Positions 31,806 through 40,620 of a DNA stretch of 64,000 nt are shown one piece after another (the stretch's first letter is position 1; each line of letters starts with the position of its first letter). A program made the translations under genes and the position numbers. The notes below the pieces were generated by a model. That model made no database searches. It was not told the origin of the DNA and saw nothing but the letters and a program-made list of their open reading frames with translations. This DNA comes from Pseudomonas sp. BN411 (lineage in GTDB: Bacteria > Pseudomonadota > Gammaproteobacteria > Pseudomonadales > Pseudomonadaceae). The DNA lies in NCBI RefSeq assembly GCF_029871235.1, contig NZ_SSOM01000079.1:1-64000 (forward strand), given 5' to 3'.

Positions 31806-32482
31806 CCTACAGGATTGTGCAGCGGCTGAACGCCGGCACGGACCGCCCCCTCTCCCTCTGGGAGAGGGTTGGGGTGAGGGTGGTTGGGTTGTGCTGGGGG
31901 TCCCTAGGGCGAACCTGCGGTCCGCTTGGCGATTGAAATCGCCCCCACAGGGTTGTGGCAGGGCTGGACGTCGGCACGGACCGCCCCCTCTCCCTCTGGG
32001 AGAGGGTTGGGGTGAGGGCAGTTGGGCTGTGCTGGGGGTCCCCAGGCGAACCTGCGGCCCGCTTGGCGATTGAAATCGCCCCCACAGGGTTGTGCAGGGC
32101 TGGACGTCGGCACGGACAGCCCCCTCTCCCGCTTGCGGGAGAGGGTTGGGGTGAGGGCGGTTGGGTTGTTCTGGGGGGGCCTAGGGCGAACCTGCGGTTC
32201 GCTTGGCGATTGAAATCGCCCCCACAGGGTTGTGCAGGTCTGGACGTCGGCACGGACAGCACCCTCTCCCGCTTGCGGGAGAGGGTTGGGGTGAGGGTGG
32301 TTGGGCTGTGCTGGGAGTCCCTTGGGCGAACCTGCGGTCCGCTTGGCGAATGAATTCGCCCCCACAGGGTTGCGGCAGGGCTGATTGGCGGCACGGACCG
32401 CCCCCTCTCCCGCTTGCGGGAGAGGGCTGGGGTGAGGGCGGTTGAGCTGTGCTGGGAGTCCCCTGGCGAATCAATTCGCCCG
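31806..32482. repeat. Five tandem copies of a ~138-bp unit of paired palindromes
   Basis: The gap between fecA and a small gene is filled by a tandem array. The marker CCCTCTCCC begins at 31848, 31986, 32122, 32262 and 32403, so periods are 138, 136, 140 and 141 bases. Each unit has a CCCTCTCCC...GGGAGAGGG hairpin, a GGGTGAGGG tract, GGTTGGGCTGTGCTGGGGGTCC, and a two-hairpin REP element ending CGCCCCCACAGGGTTG. REP stems vary in a paired way (GCGATT/AATCGC in units 1-3, GCGAAT/ATTCGC in units 4-5), which supports selection for folding. The hairpin loop also changes from CT (units 1-2) to GCTTGC (units 3-5). No coding features are seen. Confidence 0.9.
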
Positions 32483-32509
32483 TGCAGGGTTGGCAGGGGG
32501 GAGGGCAGA

Positions 32510-32653
32510 TCACTCCCAATCATCCGGCTTCTTGTCCTTGCTCGGCGCCTTGTCGCTGATGCGTTTCACGTCCGCCACCGGCACTTGCTCCGGCGGTTGG
32601 CTGGGCCCCGGCGGCCTGGGGGCGGGGGTGCGGACGTTGGGATCTGAGTTCAT
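32510..32653 (-). CDS. Small proline-rich protein of unknown function
   Basis: A 47-residue hydrophilic protein, rich in Pro, Asp and Lys (begins MNSDPNVRTPAPRPPG, ends KAPSKDKKPDDWE). The ATG at 32653 has GGAGG eleven bases upstream. No membrane helix or known domain is visible, and it is probably disordered. It is a single gene between the tandem array and prpD. It could be a chance frame, but the ribosome site and composition favour a real gene. Confidence 0.5.
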   Translation of the reverse strand: MNSDPNVRTPAPRPPGPSQPPEQVPVADVKRISDKAPSKDKKPDDWE

Positions 32654-32795
32654 GGCGGGCCCTCCGGCTGTGACCTTATCCAAGCCCAGCACAGCAGCGC
32701 GCGCGACGCCTTGGCCGTCGGTCGCTTTCGGTCCCGGCCGCCTGGCTGATGGTGTTTGCTAGGCTCAGTCCACTCGGCAATCGAGAGGCACGGCC

Positions 32796-34280
32796 ATGAG
32801 CAGCAACGTAGACCTGAACCAGCGCCCTCCGTACGATCCGGTGATCCAGGCCATCGCCGACTATGTGCTCGGCGATCGCACGACTTCCACTGAGGCGCTG
32901 GATACCGCGCGCAATTGCCTGATGGACAGTCTCGGCTGCGCAATGCTGGCCCTGCGCTTCCCCGAATGCACCAAACTGCTCGGCCCGCTGGTGGACGGCA
33001 CCCTGGTGCCCCAGGGCTCGCGGGTGCCGGGTACGTCTTACCGGATGGACCCGGTGAAGGCCGCCTGGGACCTGGGCGCGATGATCCGCTGGCTGGACTT
33101 CAACGACACCTGGCTGGCCGCCGAATGGGCGCACCCCTCCGATAACTTGGGGGGCATCCTCGCTGTGGCCGACCACCTTTCCCAGCGCCGCCTGGCCCGA
33201 GGCGAGGCACCGCTGACCATGCGCCTGGTGCTGGAGGCCATGATCAAGGCCCACGAGATACAGGGCGTGATGGCCCTGGAGAACTCCTTCAACCGCGTCG
33301 GCCTGGACCACGTGGTGCTGGTCAAGCTGGCGTCCACCGCCGTGTGCGCCTGGTTGCTGGGGGCGAGCCGCGACCAGTTGCTCTCGGCCATCTCCCACGC
33401 CCTGGTAGATGGCCAGGCCCTGCGCACCTATCGCCACGCGCCCAATGCCGGTTCGCGCAAGTCCTGGGCGGCGGGGGATGCCACCAGTCGCGGCGTGCGC
33501 CTGGCAGAGATCGCCCTGCGCGGCGAGATGGGCGTTCCCGGCGTGCTGAGTGCGCCCCAGTGGGGGTTCTACGACGTGCTGTTCAGCCACACCAACAAGG
33601 ATCTGGCGACCAAGGCGCCAGAGCAGGTGCATTTCCGTCTGCCCCAGGAGTTCGGCAGCTATGTGATGGAAAACATCCTGTTCAAGGTCAGCTTCCCCGC
33701 GGAGTTCCATGGCCAGACGGCCTGCGAGGCGGCAGTGCGCCTGCATCCGCTGGTGCGCAACCGCATTACCGAAATCGATCGCATCGTCATCACCACCCAG
33801 GAATCGGCCATCCGCATCATTGCCAAGGAGGGGCTGCTGGCCAACGCCGCCGACCGCGACCACTGCCTCCAGTACATGACGGCAGTGGCCCTGGCCTTCG
33901 GCGACCTGCAGGCCGAGCATTACGAGGACGGCTTCCACCAGTCACATCCGATCATCGACCGCCTGCGAGAACGCATGGAGGTGGTGGAGGACCCGCGCTA
34001 CAGCCGCGAATACCTGGAACCTGACAAACGCTCCATCGCCAATGCCGTGCAGGTGTTCTACAAGGACGGCCGGAGTACCGAGAAAGTGGAAGTGGAATAC
34101 CCCATCGGCCACCGGCGCCGGCGCGCCGAAGGCATGCCGCTGCTGGAAGAGAAGTTCAGGACCAGCCTGGCGACCCGTTTCGCGCCGCAGCGCTGCGCGC
34201 AGATCCTCGCCCTGTGCAAGGACCAGGCGGCCCTGGAGGCAACGCCGGTGGACCGGTTCGTGGAGTTGTTCGTGCTCTGA
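32796..34280 (+). CDS. prpD: 2-methylcitrate dehydratase PrpD
   Basis: MmgE/PrpD-family dehydratase of 494 residues that converts 2-methylcitrate to 2-methylaconitate in propionate breakdown. Long stretches match E. coli PrpD by eye: [50 protein letters not shown], and [20 protein letters not shown]. The length fits the enzyme well. No prpB, prpC or acnD/prpF is present in the window, so the gene stands alone here. It may be a second copy or serve a pathway other than propionate use. Confidence 0.9.
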   Translation: MSSNVDLNQRPPYDPVIQAIADYVLGDRTTSTEALDTARNCLMDSLGCAMLALRFPECTKLLGPLVDGTLVPQGSRVPGTSYRMDPVKAAWDLGAMIRWLDFNDTWLAAEWAHPSDNLGGILAVADHLSQRRLARGEAPLTMRLVLEAMIKAHEIQGVMALENSFNRVGLDHVVLVKLASTAVCAWLLGASRDQLLSAISHALVDGQALRTYRHAPNAGSRKSWAAGDATSRGVRLAEIALRGEMGVPGVLSAPQWGFYDVLFSHTNKDLATKAPEQVHFRLPQEFGSYVMENILFKVSFPAEFHGQTACEAAVRLHPLVRNRITEIDRIVITTQESAIRIIAKEGLLANAADRDHCLQYMTAVALAFGDLQAEHYEDGFHQSHPIIDRLRERMEVVEDPRYSREYLEPDKRSIANAVQVFYKDGRSTEKVEVEYPIGHRRRRAEGMPLLEEKFRTSLATRFAPQRCAQILALCKDQAALEATPVDRFVELFVL

Positions 34281-34283
34281 AGC

Positions 34284-34304
34284 GGGGCCGGCATGGCCGG
34301 CCCC
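34284..34304. terminator. Bidirectional hairpin between converging genes
   Basis: A perfect 9-bp stem, GGGGCCGGC and GCCGGCCCC (34284-34292 and 34296-34304), has a 3-base loop and lies between prpD and the converging small gene. No T-tract follows, so it may act with Rho or as a transcript stabiliser. Confidence 0.6.
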
Positions 34305-34311
34305 AGCGTGA

Positions 34312-34638
34312 TCAGTCGCGGTAGTGGTCCCGCGTGCGGCAGACCTTTTCCTTGTCGAAGACCTCGCGAGAGGCATCGATGCGTATGCGACAAGGGCCGT
34401 CGCGGTAGTCGCGGTGCCAGTCGCCCCGGCGCCACGTCTTGCCGCGCCCATTGGGGCAGCGGACGACTTTGCGGTAGTAGCCGTAATCGGTGATTTCCTT
34501 CACCCGGCAAGGGCCGTCGCGATACTGCTCGACCCTGGCATCGTCCCTGTCCCACCTGTGCTCGGCGTGTGCGCTCTGCACGATGCCGGCAAGGACTGCA
34601 ACCAGAAGAAACACACCCACTGACGGGCCTGTTTTCAT
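34312..34638 (-). CDS. Secreted protein with a duplicated cysteine motif
   Basis: A predicted periplasmic or secreted protein of 108 residues. The N-terminus is a signal peptide (MKTGPSVGVFLLVAVLAGIV, cleavage after SAHA). The mature part is strongly basic, with two copies of a YRDGPCR motif (YRDGPCRVKEI and YRDGPCRIRID), each followed some 20 residues later by another Cys (VVRCPNG and KVCRTRD). This suggests two small disulfide-linked repeats. I do not recognise a family. It converges on prpD. Confidence 0.7.
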   Translation of the reverse strand: MKTGPSVGVFLLVAVLAGIVQSAHAEHRWDRDDARVEQYRDGPCRVKEITDYGYYRKVVRCPNGRGKTWRRGDWHRDYRDGPCRIRIDASREVFDKEKVCRTRDHYRD

Positions 34639-34803
34639 TTCACTACCTCGATTCCGATACGGCTGGGGTTGGCCGGCGCCACACGCGTTTACGCGGTGCT
34701 CGTCCTGGCGACTGATCAGACAGCGCGACGGACGTTTTTGCTCAGAAGTGCAGTACGTCCGATCGAGGGGCGGTGGGGTGGGGTGGTCCCTATACTCAAG
34801 GAA

Positions 34804-34825
34804 CCCCGGCCGAAAGGCCCCGGGG
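34804..34825 (+). other. GNRA-type hairpin in the leader of a lipoprotein gene
   Basis: GGCC-GAAA-GGCC forms a perfect stem with a GAAA tetraloop. CCCC and GGGG extend it across a two-base bulge. It ends 14 bases before the start codon, just before the ribosome site GGTGGAAGAA, so it could affect translation or mRNA stability. Confidence 0.4.
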
Positions 34826-34839
34826 GTGGAAGAAGCCCT

Positions 34840-35946
34840 ATGAACGCTGCAGAAAGTTCTCCCGGAGTCCGGGAAGAACAGCTGCTTGGCTGGCTTGGGG
34901 AGGTACCGGTCCGGCTCCTGTTCATAATGCTCGTCTCCCTCGCGTTGACGCTGGGCGGCTGTGCTTCGAAGCCGGCGCCTCCCGTGGCACCCGTCGTTGT
35001 CTCGCAGAGCACCTGGCAGCAGGTGGACCGGGATATCGCCGCCGCCTCCCTGGCCGCCACCGGCCAGGCCAGGACCTACGCCCAGGACTCCATGGAACGC
35101 TGGATGGATCTGGTCTACCAGCGCACCGAAAGTGAATTCATTCCCTGGTTCTCCAGCTTCTGGACCCGCAAGTGGTTGAGCATGAAGGTGGGTTGGTACC
35201 GCCTGAGTTCCGACGGCAAGCGCGAGGAAACCGTGAATCGGCTGGCCACTTACCTGCAGGAAGAATATGACGACCAGGTGCTCAAGCCGGTTTCCCGACA
35301 GCTCGATCCGGACGACATCATGGAGCAGGCCACCCGGACTTATATCCAGCAGCTGGATGAGCGCCTGCAGGTGATCCCTCAGCGTTTCGGCGTGCCCAGC
35401 GACCAGTTCGCCCAGCATTTGCAGAAGATTCCGGCCATCGAGCTACCGCCGCCGGGGCAGAGGGCCTCGCTGTTCCAGGTTCTCAAGGCCGAGCCGCTGG
35501 AAGAGTTGCCGGCCTACGCATCGCTCATGGACCGGATACGTAATGCACCGGGCGGCGCTGGCGCCTGGGCCACGGACGACGGGCTGTCCACCATCACTCG
35601 CGAGACCAGCGATCAACTGGAAACGGAACTGGCCACCAGCGGTGCCGCCAGTGTCGTCACCAGCTTCATGGGGCGCGTGGCTGGGCCGGTGCTGTCCCTC
35701 GGCTTCACCGGTATCAGCGCCATGCTCCACGAGGAGGGGCGGCATGACCGTGAGGCGACCTTGCGCAAGAGCCTCAACCAGGCCTTCGACGAAGAGTGGC
35801 TGGAGCTGATGCGCAATCCGGAGACGGGTGTGATGGCCGGTGTGATCCATCTGTCCGGAACGGTCGAGGGCAGCCTGAGGCGGACGGAGACCCTGCCGAT
35901 CCAGTTCGAGCCCCTGCCTCGTGTGGTGCCCTTGCCCGACGACTAG
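34840..35946 (+). CDS. Predicted lipoprotein of unknown function
   Basis: A 368-residue protein whose N-terminus has a long pre-helix segment and then a hydrophobic stretch with lipobox LGGC (RLLFIMLVSLALTLGGCAS, Cys near residue 42). The mature part is mostly polar and helical and contains one hydrophobic, glycine-rich stretch (about 280-310, SVVTSFMGRVAGPVLSLGFT). I do not recognise a domain. The unusually long stretch before the lipobox is odd, and a start farther downstream is possible (for example the Met in LLFIMLV). It is a single gene. Confidence 0.62.
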   Translation: MNAAESSPGVREEQLLGWLGEVPVRLLFIMLVSLALTLGGCASKPAPPVAPVVVSQSTWQQVDRDIAAASLAATGQARTYAQDSMERWMDLVYQRTESEFIPWFSSFWTRKWLSMKVGWYRLSSDGKREETVNRLATYLQEEYDDQVLKPVSRQLDPDDIMEQATRTYIQQLDERLQVIPQRFGVPSDQFAQHLQKIPAIELPPPGQRASLFQVLKAEPLEELPAYASLMDRIRNAPGGAGAWATDDGLSTITRETSDQLETELATSGAASVVTSFMGRVAGPVLSLGFTGISAMLHEEGRHDREATLRKSLNQAFDEEWLELMRNPETGVMAGVIHLSGTVEGSLRRTETLPIQFEPLPRVVPLPDD

Positions 35947-36091
35947 CCGAACAGCGCCGCCGCGCTCGCCAATCGACGCCGGATCGGCGCTGCGGATGCT
36001 GCCCGTCGTACCCCCTTCTAACATCGAACTCCACGGGGATTTCCTCGACGCGGTGGAGGCTTTCCTGCTGCGCCATTAAGCGGCAAAACGG

Positions 36092-36123
36092 CTGGCCGGC
36101 GCGCCGTTGGGGCGCCCGGCCAG
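36092..36123 (+). terminator. Strong hairpin upstream of the AraC-operator repeats
   Basis: CTGGCCGG (36092-36099) pairs with CCGGCCAG (36116-36123). GCGCC and GGCGC form an inner stem with loop GTTGG. It insulates the operon promoter from the upstream lipoprotein gene. It has no T-tract. Confidence 0.55.
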
Positions 36124-36128
36124 GGGGC

Positions 36129-36170
36129 TGTCATGAAATGAGAAGTTGCTGTCGTGCGATGTGAAGCACC
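36129..36170. promoter_or_regulatory. Tandem 21-bp direct repeats, candidate AraC-family operator A
   Basis: Two abutting 21-base repeats (36129-36149 and 36150-36170) agree at 14 positions. They begin TGTCATGAAATGAGAAG and TGTCGTGCGATGTGAAGC. A very similar tandem pair lies at 44279-44320 upstream of the hydrolase gene. The shared pattern is TGnCrT...ATGnrAAGC..C. Two direct half-sites 21 bases apart, upstream of a promoter, are typical of AraC-type activators, and an AraC gene lies nearby. They end 74 bases before the operon's first gene. Confidence 0.6.
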
Positions 36171-36243
36171 CGAAAAGGGGGATGCCTAGAGTCCAATCCA
36201 TGGGTCCGTGACCCGACTACAAGAATCCAGATTGGAGACAGGC

Positions 36244-37224
36244 ATGGCCAAAGCTGTTCGCTTTTATGAAGCCGGGGGACCGGAAGTACTTCGCTATGAA
36301 GAGGTCGAGGTTGGTGATCCGGGACCCGGTGAGGTGCGTGTTCGTCACGTCGCCGTAGGTCTCAACTACGCCGATACCTACTTCCGCAACGGTACCTATC
36401 CGATCCCGCTGCCCAATGGCATCGGCGTCGAGGCCTCCGGCGTCGTAGTGGCAGTGGGCGAGGGCGTGAACAACGTCGCCCTGGGCGACCGCGTGACCTA
36501 CACCGGCTTCCTCAACACCCTCGGCGCCTACAGCACCGAGCGCCTGGTGCCCGCTGCGCCGCTGATCAAGCTGCCCGGCACCATCTCCTTCGAGACCGCT
36601 GCGGCCATGACCATGCGCGGCCTCACCTCCGCCTACCTGATGCGCCGCATCTATGACTTCAAGGAAGGCGACAGCATCCTCCTGCACGCTGCCGCTGGCG
36701 GCGTCGGCCTGATCGTTTCGCAGTGGGCCAAGCTGCTCGGCCTGAACGTGATCGGCACCGTGTCCACCGAAGGCAAGGCCGAAGTCGCCCGTGCCCACGG
36801 CTGTGACCACGTCATCAACTACAGCGAAGAAGACATCGCCAAGCGCGTGCGCGAGCTGACCGGCGGTCGCGGCGTCGACGTGGTGTTCGACAGCGTCGGC
36901 AAGAACACCTTCATGGCTTCCCTGGACTCGCTCAAGCGTCGTGGCCTGATGGTCTGCGTCGGCACCGCGTCCGGCCCGATCCCAGCTTTCGATCCGGTAC
37001 TGCTGGCGATGAAGGGCTCGCTGTTCATCACCCGTCCGGCCCTGGCCGACTACATCGCCGATCCGGCGGAGAAGGCGGATCTGGTGGGCGAACTGTTCGA
37101 CCACGTCGGCAACGGCCGCATTCGCATCGACATCAACCAGCACTACGCGCTGGAAGATGCCGTTCAGGCTCACCGCGACCTGGAATCGCGCAAGACCACT
37201 GGTTCGTCCATCTTCGTCATCTGA
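36244..37224 (+). CDS. Quinone oxidoreductase / zinc-independent medium-chain dehydrogenase
   Basis: An NADPH-dependent quinone-oxidoreductase-type enzyme (MDR superfamily) of 326 residues. Features are the N-terminal FYEAGGPEVLRYEEVEVGDPG, the substrate-domain turn GVEASGVVVAVGEGV, and the cofactor loop HAAAGGVGLIVSQWAKLLG (near residue 160). No zinc-binding cysteine cluster is seen. The ATG at 36244 follows GGAG. It is the first gene of a seven-gene operon, so it may reduce an enone or enoyl intermediate of an unknown pathway. General quinone reduction is the alternative. Confidence 0.87.
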   Translation: MAKAVRFYEAGGPEVLRYEEVEVGDPGPGEVRVRHVAVGLNYADTYFRNGTYPIPLPNGIGVEASGVVVAVGEGVNNVALGDRVTYTGFLNTLGAYSTERLVPAAPLIKLPGTISFETAAAMTMRGLTSAYLMRRIYDFKEGDSILLHAAAGGVGLIVSQWAKLLGLNVIGTVSTEGKAEVARAHGCDHVINYSEEDIAKRVRELTGGRGVDVVFDSVGKNTFMASLDSLKRRGLMVCVGTASGPIPAFDPVLLAMKGSLFITRPALADYIADPAEKADLVGELFDHVGNGRIRIDINQHYALEDAVQAHRDLESRKTTGSSIFVI

Positions 37225-37234
37225 GGCGCTGGTC

Positions 37235-38083
37235 ATGAATGTAGAGCAACTCACTTGCGCCATCGGCGCCGAAATCAGCGGTGTGAACCTGGGCGATGCC
37301 GCCCGGGACGAGGGCCTGTTCGCCGAGATCAAGGCGCTGCTGCTCAAGCACAAGGTGCTGTTCCTGCGTGACCAGAAGATCAGCCGTGCCGAGCACGTGG
37401 CCTTCGCCCGCCGCTTTGGCGAGCTGGAAGACCACCCGGTGGCCGGCAGTGACCCGGAGCATCCGGGCCTGGTGCGCATCTACAAGGACCCGGACCAGCC
37501 CAACGACCGCTACGAGAACGCCTGGCACACCGACGCCACCTGGCGCGATGCACCGCCCATGGGTTGCGTGCTGCGCTGCGTGGAGTGCCCGCCAGTGGGC
37601 GGCGACACCATGTGGGCGAACATGGCGCTGGCCTACGAGAAGCTGCCGCAAGACGTGAAAGAGCGCATCGAGGGCCTGCGTGCCCGCCACAGCATCGAGG
37701 CGAGCTTCGGCGCGGCCATGCCCGTCGAGAAACGCCTGGCGCTCAAGGCCATGTATCCGGACGCCGAGCATCCGGTGGTGCGCACCCACCCGGAAACCGG
37801 CGAGAAGATCCTCTTCGTCAACGCCTTTGCCACCCACTTCACCAACTTCCATACCCCCGAGCACGTGCGCTACGGCCAGGACTACAGCATGGGCGGCAGT
37901 GACCTGCTGCGCTATCTGGTCAGCCAGGCGTACATCCCGGAGTACCAGGTGCGCTGGCGCTGGAAGAAGAACAGCGTGGCGATCTGGGACAACCGCTCCA
38001 CCCAGCACTACGCCGTCATGGATTACCCGCCCTGCGTCCGCAAGATGGAACGCGCCGGGATCATCGGTGACAAGACGTTCTGA
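37235..38083 (+). CDS. TauD/TfdA-family Fe(II)/2-oxoglutarate dioxygenase
   Basis: A non-haem iron oxygenase of 282 residues that uses 2-oxoglutarate and oxygen. The iron ligands are His98 and Asp100 (NAWHTDATW) and His258 (STQHYAV). Arg269 is positioned to bind 2-oxoglutarate. The substrate is unknown. Family members release sulfite from taurine, degrade 2,4-D or hydroxylate carnitine precursors. The ATG at 37235 is 10 bases after the preceding gene. The pairing with BKACE, a Rieske protein and a YeiH-like exporter in one operon is unusual. Confidence 0.87.
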   Translation: MNVEQLTCAIGAEISGVNLGDAARDEGLFAEIKALLLKHKVLFLRDQKISRAEHVAFARRFGELEDHPVAGSDPEHPGLVRIYKDPDQPNDRYENAWHTDATWRDAPPMGCVLRCVECPPVGGDTMWANMALAYEKLPQDVKERIEGLRARHSIEASFGAAMPVEKRLALKAMYPDAEHPVVRTHPETGEKILFVNAFATHFTNFHTPEHVRYGQDYSMGGSDLLRYLVSQAYIPEYQVRWRWKKNSVAIWDNRSTQHYAVMDYPPCVRKMERAGIIGDKTF

Positions 38084-38126
38084 CCACCTGCCCGCCCGGC
38101 CAGGTGATACCCGGCCGGGACCTCTG

Positions 38127-38134
38127 AACAAGAA
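38127..38134 (+). promoter_or_regulatory. Candidate Crc/Hfq (CA) motif before the BKACE gene
   Basis: AACAAGAA fits AAnAAnAA and lies 19-26 bases before the start codon, next to the CAGGAG ribosome site. Confidence 0.4.
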
Positions 38135-38152
38135 CTTAAACAGGAGATCCCC

Positions 38153-39205
38153 ATGCAATTCCTCGACGATTCCTTGCACCCGGAAAACATGGAAAAGGTG
38201 GTCATCACCGTGGCGCCCTATGGCCCCGAGTGGATGCCGGCTGACTTCCCGGAAGACATTCCGGTGACCATGGACGAGCAGGTCCAGAAGGCTGTTGATT
38301 GCTATGAAGCAGGCGCCACTGTCCTGCACCTGCACGTGCGTGAACTGGATGGCACCGGCTCCAAGCGCCTGTCCAAGTTCAACGAGCTGATCGCCGGCGT
38401 GCGTGAAGCCGTACCGGACATGATCATCCAGGTGGGCGGCTCCATTTCCTTCGCTCCCGAGAGCGAAGGCGAGGCGGCCAAGTGGCTGTCCGACGACACC
38501 CGCCACATGCTGGCCGAGCTGACTCCGAAGCCCGACCAGGTCACCGTGGCCATCAACACCACCCAGATGAACATCATGGAACTCCTCTATCCGGAGTACC
38601 TGAAGGGCACCTCCCTGGAAAACCCGGTCTACCAGGCTGCCTACAGCGAGATGACCGTGCCGGCCGGCCCGGCCTGGGTCGAGGAACACCTCAAGCGCCT
38701 GATGGCCAACGGCATCCAGCCGCACTTCCAGCTCACCGGTATCCATGCCCTGGAAACCCTTGAGCGTCTGGTGCGCAAGGGCGTCTACAAAGGCCCGCTG
38801 AACCTGACCTGGATCGGCATCGGCGGCGGCTTCGACGGCCCCAATCCGTTCAACTTCTTCAACTTCATCCATCGTGCGCCGAACGGCGGCACCCTCACTG
38901 CCGAGTCCCTGCTGAAGAACGTTCTGCCGTTCAACACCATGGCACTCGCCATGGGCCTGCACCCGCGCGTCGGCATCGAGGACACCATCATCGACCAGCA
39001 CGGCAAGCGCTTCACCTCCGTGCAGCAGATCCAGCAGACCGTGCGCATCGCCCACGAGCTGGGCCGCGAAATCGCCAGTGGCAAGGAAGCACGCGAGATC
39101 TACAAGATCGGCGTGGAGTACAAGGACGTGGAAGAGACCCTGCGCATGAACGGCATGGCGCCGAACCGCCTGCCGGGTCAGAAGCACGTTCCGATGCGTA
39201 CCTGA
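38153..39205 (+). CDS. Beta-keto acid cleavage enzyme (BKACE, DUF849)
   Basis: A zinc-dependent cleavage enzyme of 350 residues in the BKACE (formerly DUF849) family. These enzymes condense a beta-keto acid with acetyl-CoA and split it to acetoacetate and a new acyl-CoA. Zinc ligands His59 and His61 are visible in TVLHLHVRELDG. Glycine-rich segments such as LTWIGIGGGFDGPNPFNFFN and a MGLHPRVGIEDTI region are typical. Known substrates in the family include 3-keto-5-aminohexanoate and dehydrocarnitine. The local gene set does not match either pathway, so the keto acid is unidentified. Confidence 0.88.
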   Translation: MQFLDDSLHPENMEKVVITVAPYGPEWMPADFPEDIPVTMDEQVQKAVDCYEAGATVLHLHVRELDGTGSKRLSKFNELIAGVREAVPDMIIQVGGSISFAPESEGEAAKWLSDDTRHMLAELTPKPDQVTVAINTTQMNIMELLYPEYLKGTSLENPVYQAAYSEMTVPAGPAWVEEHLKRLMANGIQPHFQLTGIHALETLERLVRKGVYKGPLNLTWIGIGGGFDGPNPFNFFNFIHRAPNGGTLTAESLLKNVLPFNTMALAMGLHPRVGIEDTIIDQHGKRFTSVQQIQQTVRIAHELGREIASGKEAREIYKIGVEYKDVEETLRMNGMAPNRLPGQKHVPMRT

Positions 39206-39282
39206 CCAGCGTAGCCAGAAGGGCCGGCCCATAAGGTCGGCCCCGGCGGGGTGCTAACCGCATACCCGCCAGCTAGCGTGAC

Positions 39283-39290
39283 AAAAACAA
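39283..39290 (+). promoter_or_regulatory. Candidate Crc/Hfq (CA) motif before the MFS gene
   Basis: AAAAACAA fits AAnAAnAA about 30 bases upstream of the MFS start codon. Weaker by position than the others. Confidence 0.3.
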
Positions 39291-39318
39291 CTACACGCAC
39301 AGATTCAAGGTAACCGCG

Positions 39319-40620
39319 ATGGCCTTTCATTCCGCTGCCACCGCCGATTTCGACCAATCGGCCGTGAACGTCCCCCGCACCTACGCCTGGGTGGTATTCG
39401 CCCTGACGTTCGGTCTGCTGATCTCCGACTACATGTCGCGGCAGGTCCTCAACGCGGTATTCCCGCTGCTCAAGTCCGAATGGACGCTCTCCGACTCCCA
39501 GCTTGGCCTGCTCAGCGGCATCGTTGCCCTGATGGTGGGGCTGCTGACCTTCCCGTTGTCGCTGCTGGCAGACCGCTGGGGCCGAGTGAAGAGCCTGGTA
39601 CTGATGGCCATGCTCTGGAGCCTGGCAACCCTGGGCTGCGGTCTGGCGAAAAACTACGAGCACATGTTCGTCGCGCGCTTCCTGGTGGGTGTGGGTGAAG
39701 CAGCCTATGGCAGCGTCGGCATCGCCGTGGTGCTGTCGGTATTCCCTCGCGAAATGCGCGCCACCATCACTGGCGCCTTCATGGCCGGTGGCATGTTCGG
39801 CTCGGTACTGGGCATGGCCCTGGGCGGCGTCCTGGCGCAACACCTGGGTTGGCGCTGGTCCTTCGCTGGCATGGCGATCTTCGGCCTGGTGCTGGCGCTG
39901 GTCTATCCGCTGGTCGTCAAGCAGTCGCGCATCGGTAGTCCGCTGCCGGCGCGCAGCGCGACGGACGAATCCCCCTGCCGCCGCCCGCTGAAAACCCTGT
40001 TCGCCAGCCGCTCGGTGATCTGCGCCTACGTCGGCAGCGGCCTGCAGCTGTTCGTTGGTGCAGCGGTGATGGTGTGGTTCCCCAGCTACCTGAATCGTTA
40101 CTACCACATGGGCACCGACCAGGCTGGCGCTGTCTCGGCCATCATCGTGCTCACCGGCGGTGCCGGCATGATCCTCTGCGGCATGCTCAGCGACCGCATG
40201 TGCCGCAATTCCCCGGACCGCAAGATCGCCCTGGCCATCGCCTACTGCCTGATCAGCTGCGTGCTCCTTTCCCTGGCATTCCGCATGGCGCCAGGCGTGC
40301 CGCAGCTGGTGGTCATCGCCATGGCCATGCTGGTGGCGACCGGCACCTCCGGCCCGGCCGGCGCCATGGTCGCCAACCTGACCCACTACTCGATCCACGG
40401 TACTGCCTTTGCCACCCTGACCCTGGCCAACAACCTGCTTGGCCTGGCGCCCGGACCCTATGTCACTGGCGTGCTGGCCGATCTCTTCGGCCTGGATCGT
40501 GCCTTCCAGTTGATTCCGTTGATCAGCGTCGCCGCGGCCCTGGTGTTCTGGTACGGCAAGCGCCACTACCAGAAGGACATCCAGAAGCTCTCGCCGCTGA
40601 TGGCAAGTGAGGAACGTTAA
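39319..40620 (+). CDS. MFS transporter
   Basis: A major-facilitator inner-membrane carrier of 433 residues with about twelve hydrophobic helices. The family loop 2-3 motif appears as LSLLADRWGRVKSL, near residue 80. The operon context suggests it imports the pathway substrate, and a carboxylate or aromatic acid would be usual for this subgroup. Its stop codon overlaps the next start (TAATG). The 113-base gap before it holds a weak GC hairpin (39221-39243). Confidence 0.87.
   Translation: MAFHSAATADFDQSAVNVPRTYAWVVFALTFGLLISDYMSRQVLNAVFPLLKSEWTLSDSQLGLLSGIVALMVGLLTFPLSLLADRWGRVKSLVLMAMLWSLATLGCGLAKNYEHMFVARFLVGVGEAAYGSVGIAVVLSVFPREMRATITGAFMAGGMFGSVLGMALGGVLAQHLGWRWSFAGMAIFGLVLALVYPLVVKQSRIGSPLPARSATDESPCRRPLKTLFASRSVICAYVGSGLQLFVGAAVMVWFPSYLNRYYHMGTDQAGAVSAIIVLTGGAGMILCGMLSDRMCRNSPDRKIALAIAYCLISCVLLSLAFRMAPGVPQLVVIAMAMLVATGTSGPAGAMVANLTHYSIHGTAFATLTLANNLLGLAPGPYVTGVLADLFGLDRAFQLIPLISVAAALVFWYGKRHYQKDIQKLSPLMASEER

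Noticed and set aside
32022..32445. Short frames inside the tandem array repeating MAIEIAPTGL-like peptides
   Set aside because: They simply translate the repeat unit and have no ribosome sites; not protein genes.
31806..32482. CRISPR-like array
   Set aside because: Units are about 138 bases and nearly identical throughout, with no unique spacers and no cas genes.
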